From DASQEH01 sp963765725 (lineage in GTDB: Bacteria; Actinomycetota; Actinomycetes; Propionibacteriales; Nocardioidaceae): a stretch of 64,000 nucleotides of DNA. The DNA is taken from contig CAVXXI010000001.1 of assembly GCA_963765725.1 (NCBI GenBank), positions 124,001 to 188,000 of the forward strand, written 5' to 3'. A program made the position numbers and the translations under genes. Position 1 is the stretch's first letter, and the number at the start of each line of letters is the position of its first letter. The notes beneath the pieces were generated by a model, which ran no database searches, was not told the origin of the DNA, and saw only the letters and a program-made list of their open reading frames with translations. This document shows, one piece after another, positions 42,733 to 52,731 of the stretch.

Positions 42733-43542
42733 CTAGCTCGTCATCGCGGCGCGCACGTCGGAGGCCGCCTCGATCGCGACCGCGCCGAGCGCCGCGAACC
42801 GGGAGACGGGCACCCGGTTCACAGGTCCCCAGATGCTGAAGACGGCCAGGGGTCGCTCGCCCCGGGCGTCGAGCACCGGGGCGGAGACGCCGTACAGCGT
42901 GGGTTCGAGCTCGCCGGCGCACGAGGCGTAGCCACGGGCGCGCGTGTCTGTCAGCTCCTGCAGCAGCCGGTCCAGGTCGGTGACGGTCGTGTCGGTGAAC
43001 CCGCGAAGCGGCGTCTCCAGCAGCCCCACCGCCTCGTGCTCCGGGAGCCAGGCGAGGAACGCCTTGCCCGTCGAGGTGGCATGGAGCGGGACCTCGCGGG
43101 CGAGCCAGCTGACCGACAGCACGGACGGGGGCGCGACCTCACCGACGTACGTGACGCCTTGCAGGCCGGCGACCGCGAGGTCGGCCGTCTCGCCGGTCTG
43201 CGCCGACACCCGCTCGAGGATCGGGTGCGTCCGGCGGACCAGCCCGTCGTGGCCGGCGGCCGCTGACATCCGAACGAGAGCCAGCCCGATCTGGTACCGG
43301 TTCGTGCTCGGGTCGCGCTCGACGAGCTGGTGGGCCTCGAGGGTGCCGAGGAGTCGCCAGGCCGTCGCCCGGTTGATGTCACACGAGGCGGCCAGCTCGG
43401 CGACCGTCTCGCCGCGTGGTGCCGCGGCGGCCACCCCGCCGAGCAGACGGAGTGCGCGGTCGACCGACTGCACCCGACCCGAGGCGACACCGGGTCCGTC
43501 TGGAGCGGCGACGTGCGGCCGCTCGGGGGTCATGGGGACCAT
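42733..43542 (-). CDS. IclR family transcriptional regulator
   Basis: A 269-aa regulator. The N-terminal winged HTH reads SVDRALRLLGGVAAAAPRG, ETVAELAASCDINRATAWRL and LVERDPSTNRYQIG. The C-terminal GAF-like effector domain has VPLHATSTGKAFLAWLPE, RGYASCAGELEPTLYGVSAPV and FSIWGPVNRVP. It is upstream of and in the same orientation as the carnitine operon, so it most likely senses carnitine, gamma-butyrobetaine or a CoA ester of them. Start at 43542 or 43533; neither has a clear ribosome site. Confidence 0.88.
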   Translation of the reverse strand: MVPMTPERPHVAAPDGPGVASGRVQSVDRALRLLGGVAAAAPRGETVAELAASCDINRATAWRLLGTLEAHQLVERDPSTNRYQIGLALVRMSAAAGHDGLVRRTHPILERVSAQTGETADLAVAGLQGVTYVGEVAPPSVLSVSWLAREVPLHATSTGKAFLAWLPEHEAVGLLETPLRGFTDTTVTDLDRLLQELTDTRARGYASCAGELEPTLYGVSAPVLDARGERPLAVFSIWGPVNRVPVSRFAALGAVAIEAASDVRAAMTS

Positions 43543-43579
43543 CGTGGCACGGGCGCGACGTACGACGTGCCAGGCGTCG

Positions 43580-45247
43580 TCATCGCAGCGGGAAGGGCGC
43601 GGACAGCCGCAGCTCGACGTTGCGGTCGGCGAGGCCGCCGGTGGCCGTCCGGTCCGGCGACGCCCAGCCTCGCCAGGGCTCGTTGCCGGCCAGCTCTCGA
43701 TGCAGGCCGGCGAGCCATCGGCCGTCCCAGGGCAGATCCGGGTCCGGGCGAAGTACGCCGTCGTGGTCGACCATCGTGCAGACGATGGACAGGCTCGCGT
43801 CGCCGTTGTCCACGAGCTCGATGAGACGCGTCTGGCAGGGCCAGTCCATCAGGGCTGCCGACGTGATCTCCCAGAAACCCCCACTGCGTCGCAGCGGGTC
43901 CGGCCGTGGCGTGACGCGGTTGCGGTGCAGGTGCCCGTTGACCCAGGCGACGACGTTGCCGAACCGGTGCAGCATGTCCATCACGTCGTCGCGGCCGACG
44001 AGCCGTGAACCCTCGGCGCCGTCCGGCAGGACCCGCCTGTTGTCCATGGTGTCGATGCCGTGGTGGGAGAAGACGACGACGAGCCGGTCGGTGCTGCCGG
44101 TGGTGACAACCCGTCCCTCCGCGGTGATGTAGCTGGAGTGCACCTCTTCGAGCCGGTCCCGGAGCCAACGTGCCTGGTCGGCGTCCAGGCATCCGGCCGC
44201 GGCACCGGCGGCGTTCGTGGTGTCGAGGCAGATGAGCCGGACGGAGCCGACGTCATGGCAGTAGTACGCCGTTCCCGTCTCCCGGTTCTCGGCCGTGAAA
44301 CCGTGCCCGTACGGCCGCGACGCCGCGGAGAAGTGGGCGTCGACGAACTCCTTGCGACTGACCGCGCGCCGGTCAGGGTCGGCGGTCACGGTGTGCTGAC
44401 TGCCTGCGAGGAACGCCTCCGGTGAACGGATGAAGAGGTCCTCGAGCGCCTCCAGGTCGAGGGAGTCCAGCGATCCGGCCGACTTCCGCGCACCGACCAG
44501 CTCGCGGCGCAGCGGCTCGGTCATCATCGCGACACCCTGTACCAGCCCCTCGTGGTTGCCGAAGCAGGCGAGCCAGGGGAGCCGCAGCCCTGGCGACCTG
44601 AAGTCGGCCAGCGCCCTCTCCAGCACGCCGGGAAGCCGGGGGAAGCCGAGACCGCTCTGGTACCAGTCCGATCCGCTCGTGCCGTCGCCGTCCGGCGTCC
44701 AGTACCCCTCGTCTCCCCACGACGGTGACTGCACGCCCTCGTAGCGCGAGCCGCCGGAGCCCGGCCGTACCGACCCGCCCTCGAAGAGTGCGAGGAACAT
44801 CCGCAGCTCGTTCCACTGGGCGTTGTCGATCGCGTCGCCGGTCGTGACCACGAGCTCGATGTCGGCACCGGTGCGGGGACCGGTGCGGAGCGAGTTCAGC
44901 GTACGCACCATGGCCTGCGCGGCCCGGGCGGTCAGTGCCTCCTGCGGACGGTGCATCGGCACCAGGCTGTGGAACCGGGGGTCGTCGACGTGCGCGTTGC
45001 AGAACTCGAACCGACCGGGCGACTGGACGTCCGCGAGCTGCAGGTCGGTGGCGTGGCCGAAGACGAGGAGCGGCCGGGCGTCCCGCTGAGAGACGTCGAG
45101 AGCAGCCGCTGCGAGATCGGTACGGACCCGGTGCGGCTCGCCCGCCGCGGCGGTGACGGCCCGGTACGGACCGACGGAACCCTGCCTCAGTACGGGCCCC
45201 GCGACGAGGGTGCGCTCGAGCGTCAGTAGGGCCGGCGAAGCGCTCAT
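43580..45247 (-). CDS. Metallophosphoesterase (TIGR03767 type)
   Basis: A 555-aa calcineurin-like phosphoesterase. Metal-binding blocks occur in order: FGHATDLQLAD (variant of D-x-H), VVTTGDAIDN, CFGNHEGLV, FSHHGID and VNGHLHRNRV (GHxH). The family, first recognised in propionibacteria and other actinomycetes, has unknown substrate; members are often surface or Tat-associated, but no signal peptide is evident here. Start at the ATG at 45247 is plausible though without a good ribosome site. It is divergent from the ABC importer operon; the 224-base gap should hold both promoters. Confidence 0.85.
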   Translation of the reverse strand: MSASPALLTLERTLVAGPVLRQGSVGPYRAVTAAAGEPHRVRTDLAAAALDVSQRDARPLLVFGHATDLQLADVQSPGRFEFCNAHVDDPRFHSLVPMHRPQEALTARAAQAMVRTLNSLRTGPRTGADIELVVTTGDAIDNAQWNELRMFLALFEGGSVRPGSGGSRYEGVQSPSWGDEGYWTPDGDGTSGSDWYQSGLGFPRLPGVLERALADFRSPGLRLPWLACFGNHEGLVQGVAMMTEPLRRELVGARKSAGSLDSLDLEALEDLFIRSPEAFLAGSQHTVTADPDRRAVSRKEFVDAHFSAASRPYGHGFTAENRETGTAYYCHDVGSVRLICLDTTNAAGAAAGCLDADQARWLRDRLEEVHSSYITAEGRVVTTGSTDRLVVVFSHHGIDTMDNRRVLPDGAEGSRLVGRDDVMDMLHRFGNVVAWVNGHLHRNRVTPRPDPLRRSGGFWEITSAALMDWPCQTRLIELVDNGDASLSIVCTMVDHDGVLRPDPDLPWDGRWLAGLHRELAGNEPWRGWASPDRTATGGLADRNVELRLSAPFPLR

Positions 45248-45471
45248 GACGTCGTAACCGCCCAACTCCTCGACAGCACCTGCAACGGCTGGACACCCTC
45301 GATGGTCGCGCGACACGCGGGTGACGTTCCGGTAAATGCACGCCTGAGACTGTTGACAGCGCCATCATCTACCGTGAACGCTCATCTCGCGATACGAATG
45401 CGTATTCGCCTAGCACCGATGGCACGTCCCGCGAGACGACGAAGCCAGCGACCCACGAACTGAGGTATGGC

Positions 45472-47156
45472 ATGACGGCATCGGGTACACCAGGCAGCGA
45501 GGCTCCCAGGGGGAACGACGAGCACACCGGGCGCTGGCTGGCATCCGCCGTCTCCCGGCGCCAGTTCTTCGTCGGCGCCGGCGGCGCGGCCGCCCTCGCC
45601 GCGCTCGCAGCGTGCGGCAGCAGCAGCAGCAACAGCAACGGCACCAGCGCGACAGACACAGGAGCCGGCTCGGGGGGCGGTGCCAACGGCAAGCCGAAGC
45701 GCGGCGGGAACTTCCGGCTCGGCGTCACCGGCGGCGGGGCCAAGGACCTCTTCGACGGCCAGAACATCGTCACCAAGCCCGACCAGGCGCGTCTGGTCAG
45801 TGCGTTCGAGACACTGCTCACCTTCGACGAGAACTTCCAGTTGACCAACGACGGGCTCGCCGAGAGCGTCACAGCGGACAACCCGAAGCAGTACACCATC
45901 AAGATCCGCAAGGGCATCGAATTCCAGAACGGCAAGACCCTCACCGCAGACGACGTCATCTACTCGCTGCAGCGGATCGCGGACAAGAAGAACGCCCTGA
46001 CCGGCCAGGCCGCCACGGCGACCATGGACGTCAAGGGCATGAAGAAGGTCGACAAGTACACCGTCAAGCTGCCACTGCTGTCGGCGGACTCCACGATCCC
46101 GCAGACCCTCGCCAGCTACACCTTCGGGATCGTCCCCGTCGGTTACAAGACGTTCAGCGGCGACGTGTCGACGCAGGTCGGGACCGGGCCGTACAAGCTC
46201 AAGAGCTTCAACCCCGGGCAGCAGAGCGTCAGCGAGCGCAACCCCAATTACTGGCGCAGCGGTGAGCCCTACTTCGACCAGGTCACGATCATCGACTTCG
46301 CCGACGCGACGGCCCAGGTCAACGCGCTCCTGGGGGACAGGTCGACGCGATGACCGACCTCCCCGCCTCGCAGGTGGCGGTGGTGAAGCAACACTCGATG
46401 GACGCGCTGATCTCGAAGACCGGCGGCTGGCTGCCCCTGTGCATGGCCATCGACATGCCGCCCTTCAACGACAACCGGGTCCGCGAGGCCATGCGCCTCA
46501 TCGTCGACCGGCAGGCGATGGTCGAGCAGATCCTCTCCGGGTACGGCTTCGTCGGCAACGACCTGTACTCTCCCTTCGACGAGGGCTACGACAAGGACCT
46601 GCCACAGCGCCAGCAGGACATCGGCAAGGCCAAGTCGCTGCTGAAGGCCGCTGGCAAGGAGGGTCTCAACGTCGACCTGCACACCACCCCGGGAGCCGCG
46701 GGAATGGTCAACGTCGCGTCGGTCTTCGCGTCGCAGGCCAAGCAGGCCGGTGTGACCGTCAACGTGAAGAACGACCCGAACTACTACGGCGACTCCTACC
46801 TCAAGCTCGCCTTCTCGGTCGACTTCTGGGGCACGCGAGGGTACCTCAACCAGGTCCAGCAGGGCTCACTGCCCACGTCGCCGTACAACGAGACCCACTG
46901 GCCGCCGAAGAGCGGTCCCGGCTCGAACTTCGCGTCGCTGTACAAGCAGGCCCTGGCAGCCACCGACGACTCCAAGCGCGTCGAGATCGAGCACGAGATG
47001 CAGAAGCTGGAGTACGACAACGGCGGCTACATCATCCCGTTCTTCGGCGACCTGATCGACGGCTACTCGAACAAGGTGCAGGGGCTGAAGCCCAGCAAGG
47101 GCACTCTCAACCTCGACACGTATGGGCATGGCTACCGGACCATCTGGTTCGGTTAG
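45472..47156 (+). pseudogene. ABC transporter substrate-binding protein (family 5), Tat lipoprotein, frameshifted
   Basis: A solute-binding lipoprotein of the peptide/nickel type (SBP_bac_5), about 561 aa. The Tat signal SRRQFFVGAGGAAALAALAA ends in a lipobox Cys (LAAC), followed by a Ser/Asn linker. YTIKIRKGIEFQNGKTLTA and the later REAMRLIVDRQAMVEQIL are typical. The frame breaks in GGGGG at 46332-46336, where six G would give a continuous protein across ALLGGQVDAMTDLP. Its partner genes suggest uptake of a small solute; with the nearby choline-sulfatase the ligand could be choline-O-sulfate or another betaine precursor (inference). Confidence 0.82.
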
Positions 47157-47171
47157 ACCGGGGCCACGACG

Positions 47172-48143
47172 ATGAGCTGGCTGCGGCACGGCGGCATCCC
47201 GGCCTTTGTCGTGCGTCGGCTGCTGCTCGGCCTGCTGGTACTGCTCCTGGTGTCGATCCTCGTCTTCGTCGCCACCCAGGCTCTGGGTGACCCCGCCCGG
47301 GCGATCCTCGGGCGCGATGCGACCCCCAGCAGGCTGGCGGTACTCCACAAGCAGCTGCACCTCGACCAGTCGAGGCTCGGCCAGTACCTCACCTGGGCCG
47401 GCGGGTTGCTGCACGGCGACTTCGGAACCTCCCTGGCGACGAGACAGCCGGTAAGCCAGCTTCTCGGCTCCCGGCTGGTGAACTCCGCTGTTCTCGTCTT
47501 CCTGGCCGCGGTGGTCTCGATCCCGCTCTCGATCGCTATCGGAGCCTGGGCCGCCCTCAAGCGCGAGAAGGCCTTCGACAACATCACTTCCAACCTCATG
47601 CTGGTGCTCGCCGCACTGCCGGAGTTCGTGGTCGCGGTGCTGCTGGTCATCCTCTTCGCTACGACGGTGCTCCACGTGCTCCCGTCCATAAGCCAGATCC
47701 AACCGGGACAGCGGCCATGGGACGTCCCGAAGGAGCTGATCCTGCCGACGGCGACGCTGGTCATCGTGGTCGCGCCCTACGTGGCGCGGATCATGCGCGC
47801 CTCCATGGTCGAGGTGCTCGAGAGCGACTATGTCGAGATGGCGAGGCTCAAGGGTCTGCCTGAGCGCACCGTCCTGATCCGGCACGCCCTGCCCAACGCG
47901 ATCGGACCCGTCTTCCAGGTGATCGCCATCAACCTCGCCTACCTGGCCGGCGGGATCGTCATCATCGAGTACGTCTTCAACTACTCCGGGATCGGAAGCG
48001 CGTTGCAGGACGCGGTCGTCAACCACGACGTGCCGGTCGTCCAGGCGCTCGCCATGCTCATCGCGGGTGTGTACGTCGTCGTCAACCTTCTCGCGGACAT
48101 CGCCACCATCTTGGTCACCCCGCGACTGAGGACACGGCTGTGA
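47172..48143 (+). CDS. ABC transporter permease (DppB-like)
   Basis: A 323-aa inner-membrane permease of the peptide/opine/nickel family with six helices. The N-terminal LLLGLLVLLLVSILVFVATQ helix and the loop GDPARAILGRDATPSRLAVL are typical of DppB. The EAA loop is DYVEMARLKGLPERTVLIRHALPNA, cut by the usual G at the ATPase contact. It follows the binding-protein gene by 15 bases and overlaps the second permease (GTGA). It is intact, in contrast to its frameshifted neighbours. Confidence 0.9.
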   Translation: MSWLRHGGIPAFVVRRLLLGLLVLLLVSILVFVATQALGDPARAILGRDATPSRLAVLHKQLHLDQSRLGQYLTWAGGLLHGDFGTSLATRQPVSQLLGSRLVNSAVLVFLAAVVSIPLSIAIGAWAALKREKAFDNITSNLMLVLAALPEFVVAVLLVILFATTVLHVLPSISQIQPGQRPWDVPKELILPTATLVIVVAPYVARIMRASMVEVLESDYVEMARLKGLPERTVLIRHALPNAIGPVFQVIAINLAYLAGGIVIIEYVFNYSGIGSALQDAVVNHDVPVVQALAMLIAGVYVVVNLLADIATILVTPRLRTRL

Positions 48144-49048
48144 GCGCGATCGAGCAGGTACCCGTCGTCGCCGAGGGGGGCGGCGCGGCACCTCCGCCGG
48201 CACGGTCCTCCACGCTCGTGGTCCGTGCACTTCGCCTGTGGCGGACTCGGATCGGCGCGGCCCTCATCCTCCTGCTGGTGCTCGTCGCATTGGCCGGGCC
48301 CTTCCTGGCGCCCCACGCGGCGGACGAGTTCGTGGCGATCCCGAACACGCCGCCAGGCGGCAACGCGGGCCTGCTCGGTAGCGACTACCTCGGCCAAGAC
48401 GTGTTCAGCCGGTTCCTGGACGGCGGCCGCAGCATCCTCGTCATGGCGGTCGTGTCCACCGCAATCGGGCTGGTTTTCGGTGTCGCGATCGGGCTTGTGG
48501 CCGCGTACGCCCGCAACGCGCTCGACGACATCTTGATGCGGGCGATGGACGTGATCATGGCCTTCCCGCAGATCATGCTGGCGCTGATCGCGGTCAGCCT
48601 CATCGGCGCGAAGGCGTGGGTGATCATCGTGGCGATCGCCTTGACCACTGCTCCCCGGGTGGCTCGGGTGACGCGCGGCGCAGCGCAACCGATAGTTGAG
48701 CGGGACTTCGTCGCTGCAACCGAGTCCATGGGCCTCTCGCGCGTACGCATCCTCGTCGGTGAGCTGCTCCCGAACATCCTCGGACCGATGATGGTCGAGG
48801 CCAGCCTCCGGCTCACGTACTCCATCGGCGTCATCGCCTCGCTGGCGTTCCTCGGGCTGTCGCCGGACGTGAACGGCGCCAACTGGGGCACGATGATCAA
48901 GCAGAACCAGACGGCGCTGACGACCCAGCCGTGGGGTGCACTCGCACCGATCATCGCCATCGCGCTGCTGACCATGGGCACCGGCCTCTTCGGCGACGGC
49001 ATCGCCCGTACCGCTGCCGGCATCGACCGTGAACGAGGTGACGATTGA
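48140..49048 (+). CDS. ABC transporter permease (DppC-like)
   Basis: A 302-aa second permease. After a Pro/Ala/Glu-rich cytoplasmic N-terminus it has the DppC-type LGSDYLGQDVFSRFLDGGRS and the EAA loop ERDFVAATESMGLSRVRIL followed by LLPNILGP. Six helices are predicted by eye. The GTG start overlaps the preceding stop, and its own stop overlaps the TTG of the fused ATPase gene. Intact. Confidence 0.9.
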   Translation: MSAIEQVPVVAEGGGAAPPPARSSTLVVRALRLWRTRIGAALILLLVLVALAGPFLAPHAADEFVAIPNTPPGGNAGLLGSDYLGQDVFSRFLDGGRSILVMAVVSTAIGLVFGVAIGLVAAYARNALDDILMRAMDVIMAFPQIMLALIAVSLIGAKAWVIIVAIALTTAPRVARVTRGAAQPIVERDFVAATESMGLSRVRILVGELLPNILGPMMVEASLRLTYSIGVIASLAFLGLSPDVNGANWGTMIKQNQTALTTQPWGALAPIIAIALLTMGTGLFGDGIARTAAGIDRERGDD

Positions 49049-50899
49049 GCGTCGACCAGCTGTCGAGCCCGGGGTCCGGTCCGAGGGTCGTTCCGGCCGC
49101 GGTGTCCGTACGCGACCTGCGGATCGAGACCAACTCCGGCACGCCGGTGATCGTCGACGTCTCCTTCGACATTGCCCCCGGTGAGGTGCTCGGTGTCGTC
49201 GGCGAGTCCGGGTCGGGCAAGACCACTGTCGGGCTGGCCCTGCTCGGGCACGCCCGCCGCGGCCTGCGCATCTCGGGCTGGCACCGTGATGCTCGGCGAC
49301 TCCGACATCCTCGGACTCAGTGACGACGAGCTGCGCGGGGCTTCGCGGGTCGCTGGTCTCGTACGTGCCTCAGGACCCGGCCTCGTCGCTGAACCCGGCA
49401 CTGCGGATCGGCGTCCAGCTCCGTGAGGTCCTCGAGGCCCACAGCTCAGGGCGTACCAACCACGCGGAGCGCATCGCCGAGATGATGCGTGAGGTCGCCC
49501 TCTCCGACGACCCCAAGTACCTGCACCGCTACCCGCACGAGTTGTCCGGCGGCCAGCAGCAGCGGGTCGGGCTCGCGATGGCGTTCGCGAACCGTCCCCG
49601 GCTGATCGTGCTCGACGAGCCGACGACGGGTCTCGACGTGACGACCCAGGCGACCGTGCTGTCGACGGTCAGGGACCTCGCCGCGGCCCACCAGGTCGCG
49701 GCGCTGTACGTGAGCCACGACCTGGCCGTCGTCGCCGCGCTCGCCCGCCGGGTCGCGGTCATGTACTCGGGTCGCGTGGTCGAGCTAGGGCTGGCCGAGG
49801 AGCTCTTCGAGTCGTCGGCGCACCCGTACACGCGGCGCCTCGTCGGGGCCATTCCGCGGCTCACCGGCGGCCGCAGCCTGCTGGGGATACCCGGCCACGC
49901 GCCGTCGCCCAGCCGGCGTCCGCCCGGCTGCTCCTTCGCGCCGCGCTGCACTCTGCACATCCCCGAGTGCGACGCCGATGTGCCGCCCCTGGTGCCGGTC
50001 GGAGCCGAGCACAGTGCCCGATGCATCCGGGCACAGGAGGTCGTCAAGCAGTCGCAGGCGAAGGCGGGCGATCCCGTCGAGGTGCCACGGGCCGATGCCG
50101 GTGCGCCCGTCCTGACCCTCGACAACGTGGTGGCCAGGTACGGCACCATCGAGGTGCTGCACTCGATCAGCCTGCAGCTCGAGCATCATGAGTGCCTTGC
50201 GCGTGGTGGGGGAGTCCGGGTCGGGAAAGACGACGACGGCCCGCTCGATCGCGGGGCTGCACCGGGACTGGACCGGCAAGCATCCGGCTCGGTGACAAGG
50301 AGCTCGAGACGGCGGCTCGATCGCGGAGCACCGAGTCGCGCCGCCAGATCCAGTACATCTTCCAGAACCCATACGGGTCGCTCAACCCGCGTAAGACGAT
50401 CGGCGAGACCGTCGGGCAGCCGCTGGCCGTGTTCGGGCTCGCCAAGGGCCGCGACGCGGAGAAGCGGGTCGGGGAGATGCTGGAGCAGGTGTCGCTGTCG
50501 GCGAGCTACGCCCACCGTTACCCCGACCAGCTCTCCGGCGGCGAGCGCCAGCGCGTCGCGATCGCCCGTGCGCTGATCTCGTCCCCGTCGATCCTCATCT
50601 GCGACGAGGTGACGTCGGCTCTCGACGTGAGCGTGCAGGCCGCGATCGTCGAGCTGCTGGGGCAGCTCCAGCGCGACCTCGGGCTGTCGATGGTCTTCGT
50701 GACCCACAACCTGCCCCTGGTCCGTTCGATCGCGCAGAAGGTCGTGGTGCTCTCCGAGGGGAGCATCGTCGAGTACGGCGACACCGCGCAGGTGCTGGCC
50801 GACCCGCAGCAGCCGTACACCCAGCAGCTGATCGCGAACACCCCGTCCCTCGAGGTCGCGACGGCGGAGGCCGCGCTGACCGAGCAGCGCCACGTCTAG
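49045..50899 (+). pseudogene. Fused DppD-DppF ABC ATPase with four apparent frameshifts
   Basis: Two ABC ATPase modules in one about 616-residue chain energize the importer. Module 1: Walker A GESGSGKTT, then PQDPASSLNPALRIG, signature LSGGQQQRVGLA, Walker B LIVLDEPTTGLD, and the oligopeptide-transporter C-terminal Cys cluster (FAPRCTLHIPECD). Module 2: Walker A GESGSGKTTT, FQNPYGSLNPRKT, signature LSGGERQRVAIA and Walker B ILICDEVTSALD. Single extra bases at about 49279, in GGGG at 49337-49340, at 50203 and at 50279 shift the frame. Three lie in or near the Walker A regions. All four are insertions. As written neither module is complete. Confidence 0.78.
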
Positions 50900-50912
50900 C
50901 CGCGGGCCGTCG

Positions 50913-52642
50913 ATGGGCTCGCCCCGCCGGCCGAACATCCTGGTGCTGATGGCCGACCAAATGGTTCCGGCCGCGCTGCCATTCCACGGTGACCGCGTCG
51001 CGCGTACGCCCGCGTTGTCCCGGCTGGCCGACGAAGGAGTGGTGTTCGAGAACGCATACACCGCCAGCCCGCTGTGCGCTCCCGCTCGCGCCTCGCTTCT
51101 GACCGGCCTGCTGCCGTCGCGTACGGGTACCTACGACAACGCCGCGGACTTCTCGTCACAGATCCCGACGGTCGCGCACTACCTGCGCGGGCGGGATACC
51201 GCACGGTGCTGGCGGGCAAGATGCACTTCTGCGGACCGGACCAGCTGCACGGCTTCGAGGAGCGGCTGACCACCGACATCTACCCGGCCGACTTCGGGTG
51301 GACCCCCGACTGGGGCCGCCCGGACGACCGGCCGCACTGGTACCACGACATGTCGTCGGTCGTCGACGCCGGCCCGTGTATCCGATCCAACCAGTTGGAC
51401 TTCGACGACGAGGTGACCTTCGCGGCGGAGCGGGAGCTCTTCGGGCACATCCGGTCCGGCGACGAGCGGCCGTTCTGCTTCGTCGTCTCGTTCAGTCATC
51501 CGCACGACCCGTACGCGATCCCGCACGAGTGGTGGGACCGGTACCGCGAGGTCGACATCCCGATGCCGGCGTTCGGCTACGACGAGGCCACGGCATCCCC
51601 GCATGAGCGGCGGCTGCGTGCCGTGTGCGCGATGGAGGGCGTCGACATCGGTCCCGAGCGAGTACGGGCCGCGCGCCGCGCGTACTACGGCGCCCTGTCG
51701 TACGTCGACAGCCGCATGGAGCGGCTGCTGGCCGTGCTGCGCGAGACCGACCGGCTCGACGACACGGTGGTCATCGTCACCAGCGACCACGGTGACATGC
51801 TGGGCGAGCGCGGGCTCTGGTACAAGATGAGCTTCTTCGAGGGGTCCGTACGGGTGCCCCTCGTGGTGTCTGCGCCGTCGCTGTTCCGGCCCGGTCGGGT
51901 CAGCTCGCCCGTCAGCACCATGGACCTGCTGCCGACACTGGCGGCGCTCATCGACGACGACCCGTCCGAGTTCGGTGGTCCACTCGACGGCAGCAGTCTG
52001 CTCCCCCTGCTGGTGGGTGAGGCCGATGAGCGCGGCGCGGTGGTCGGCGAGTACCTTGCCGAGGGAGCGCTGGCGCCCATCGTCATGGTCCGCCGCGGCG
52101 ACGTGAAGCTGGTGCACTCGCCGGCCGACCCCGACGAGCTCTTCGACCTCGCCACCGACCCGTTGGAGCGACGCAACCTCGCTCAGTCGCCGGCGCACGC
52201 GGGTTTGCTCGCGGAACTGCGGGCCGAGGTGGCCGCACGCTGGGACCTGACCGCGCTCGACCGGGCCGTGCGGGAGAGCCAGCAGCGCCGGCGAGCCGTG
52301 GTCCCTGCGCTCGAGACGGGCGCGTCGTCGCCCTGGGACTACGCACCGCCGTACGACGCGTCCCGGCGCTACATCCGCAACCACACCGACCTCGGCGCGC
52401 TCGAGCTGATGGCCCGCTACCCACCCCTGCCGAGGCGTCAAGTAGTTCCCCCCGAGGGGTCAGGTAATTCCCCTTCGAGGGGTCAGGTAATTCCCCCCGA
52501 GGAGTCACGTGGTTCCGGCCCATTAGTCACGTCGTTCCCGCCGAGGACCATGTCATTTGCGTCGGACGTCCGGCCCACTCTCGACGGAAGATTTGTGACT
52601 CCTCGCGGGGAATTTCTTGACTTCTCGACGGGAATTTTGTGA
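50913..52642 (+). pseudogene. betC: Choline-sulfatase (BetC-like), frameshifted and running into repeat array
   Basis: A sulfatase of about 508 residues plus a non-native tail. The formylglycine motif C-x-P-x-R is present as SPLCAPARAS (about residue 56), and metal residues are in NILVLMADQM and VTSDHGDMLGERGLWYK. The C-terminal pattern (ESQQRRRAVVPALETG, then PWDYAPPYDASRRYIRNH) is characteristic of choline-sulfatase, which releases choline and sulfate. One missing base at about 51190 breaks the frame before AGYRTVLAGKMHFCGP. The native C-terminus should end near 52436; there the frame enters the 22-bp array and continues about 68 codons to a TGA inside a repeat unit. Confidence 0.8.
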
Positions 52643-52678
52643 CTCCTCGGCGGGAATCAACTGACTCCTCGGGGGAGG
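52437..52678. repeat. 22-bp tandem repeat array D, head-to-head
   Basis: Five forward units start at 52437, 52459 (23 bases), 52482, 52504 and 52526. After a 30-base divider (52548-52577), reverse-oriented units start at 52578, 52600, 52622 and 52644, with a partial unit to 52678. The forward unit is GTCA, about four variable bases, then TTCCCCCCGAGGR or TTCCCGCCGAGGA. The arms are imperfectly complementary, so a long cruciform or RNA hairpin could form. The array separates convergent betC and rpiA and overlaps the betC 3' end. Confidence 0.88.
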
Positions 52679-52731
52679 TTAGTGGGTCCCCGGTGGACGG
52701 GAGCGCATCGAGACGTCAAACGGCGTTCCGT

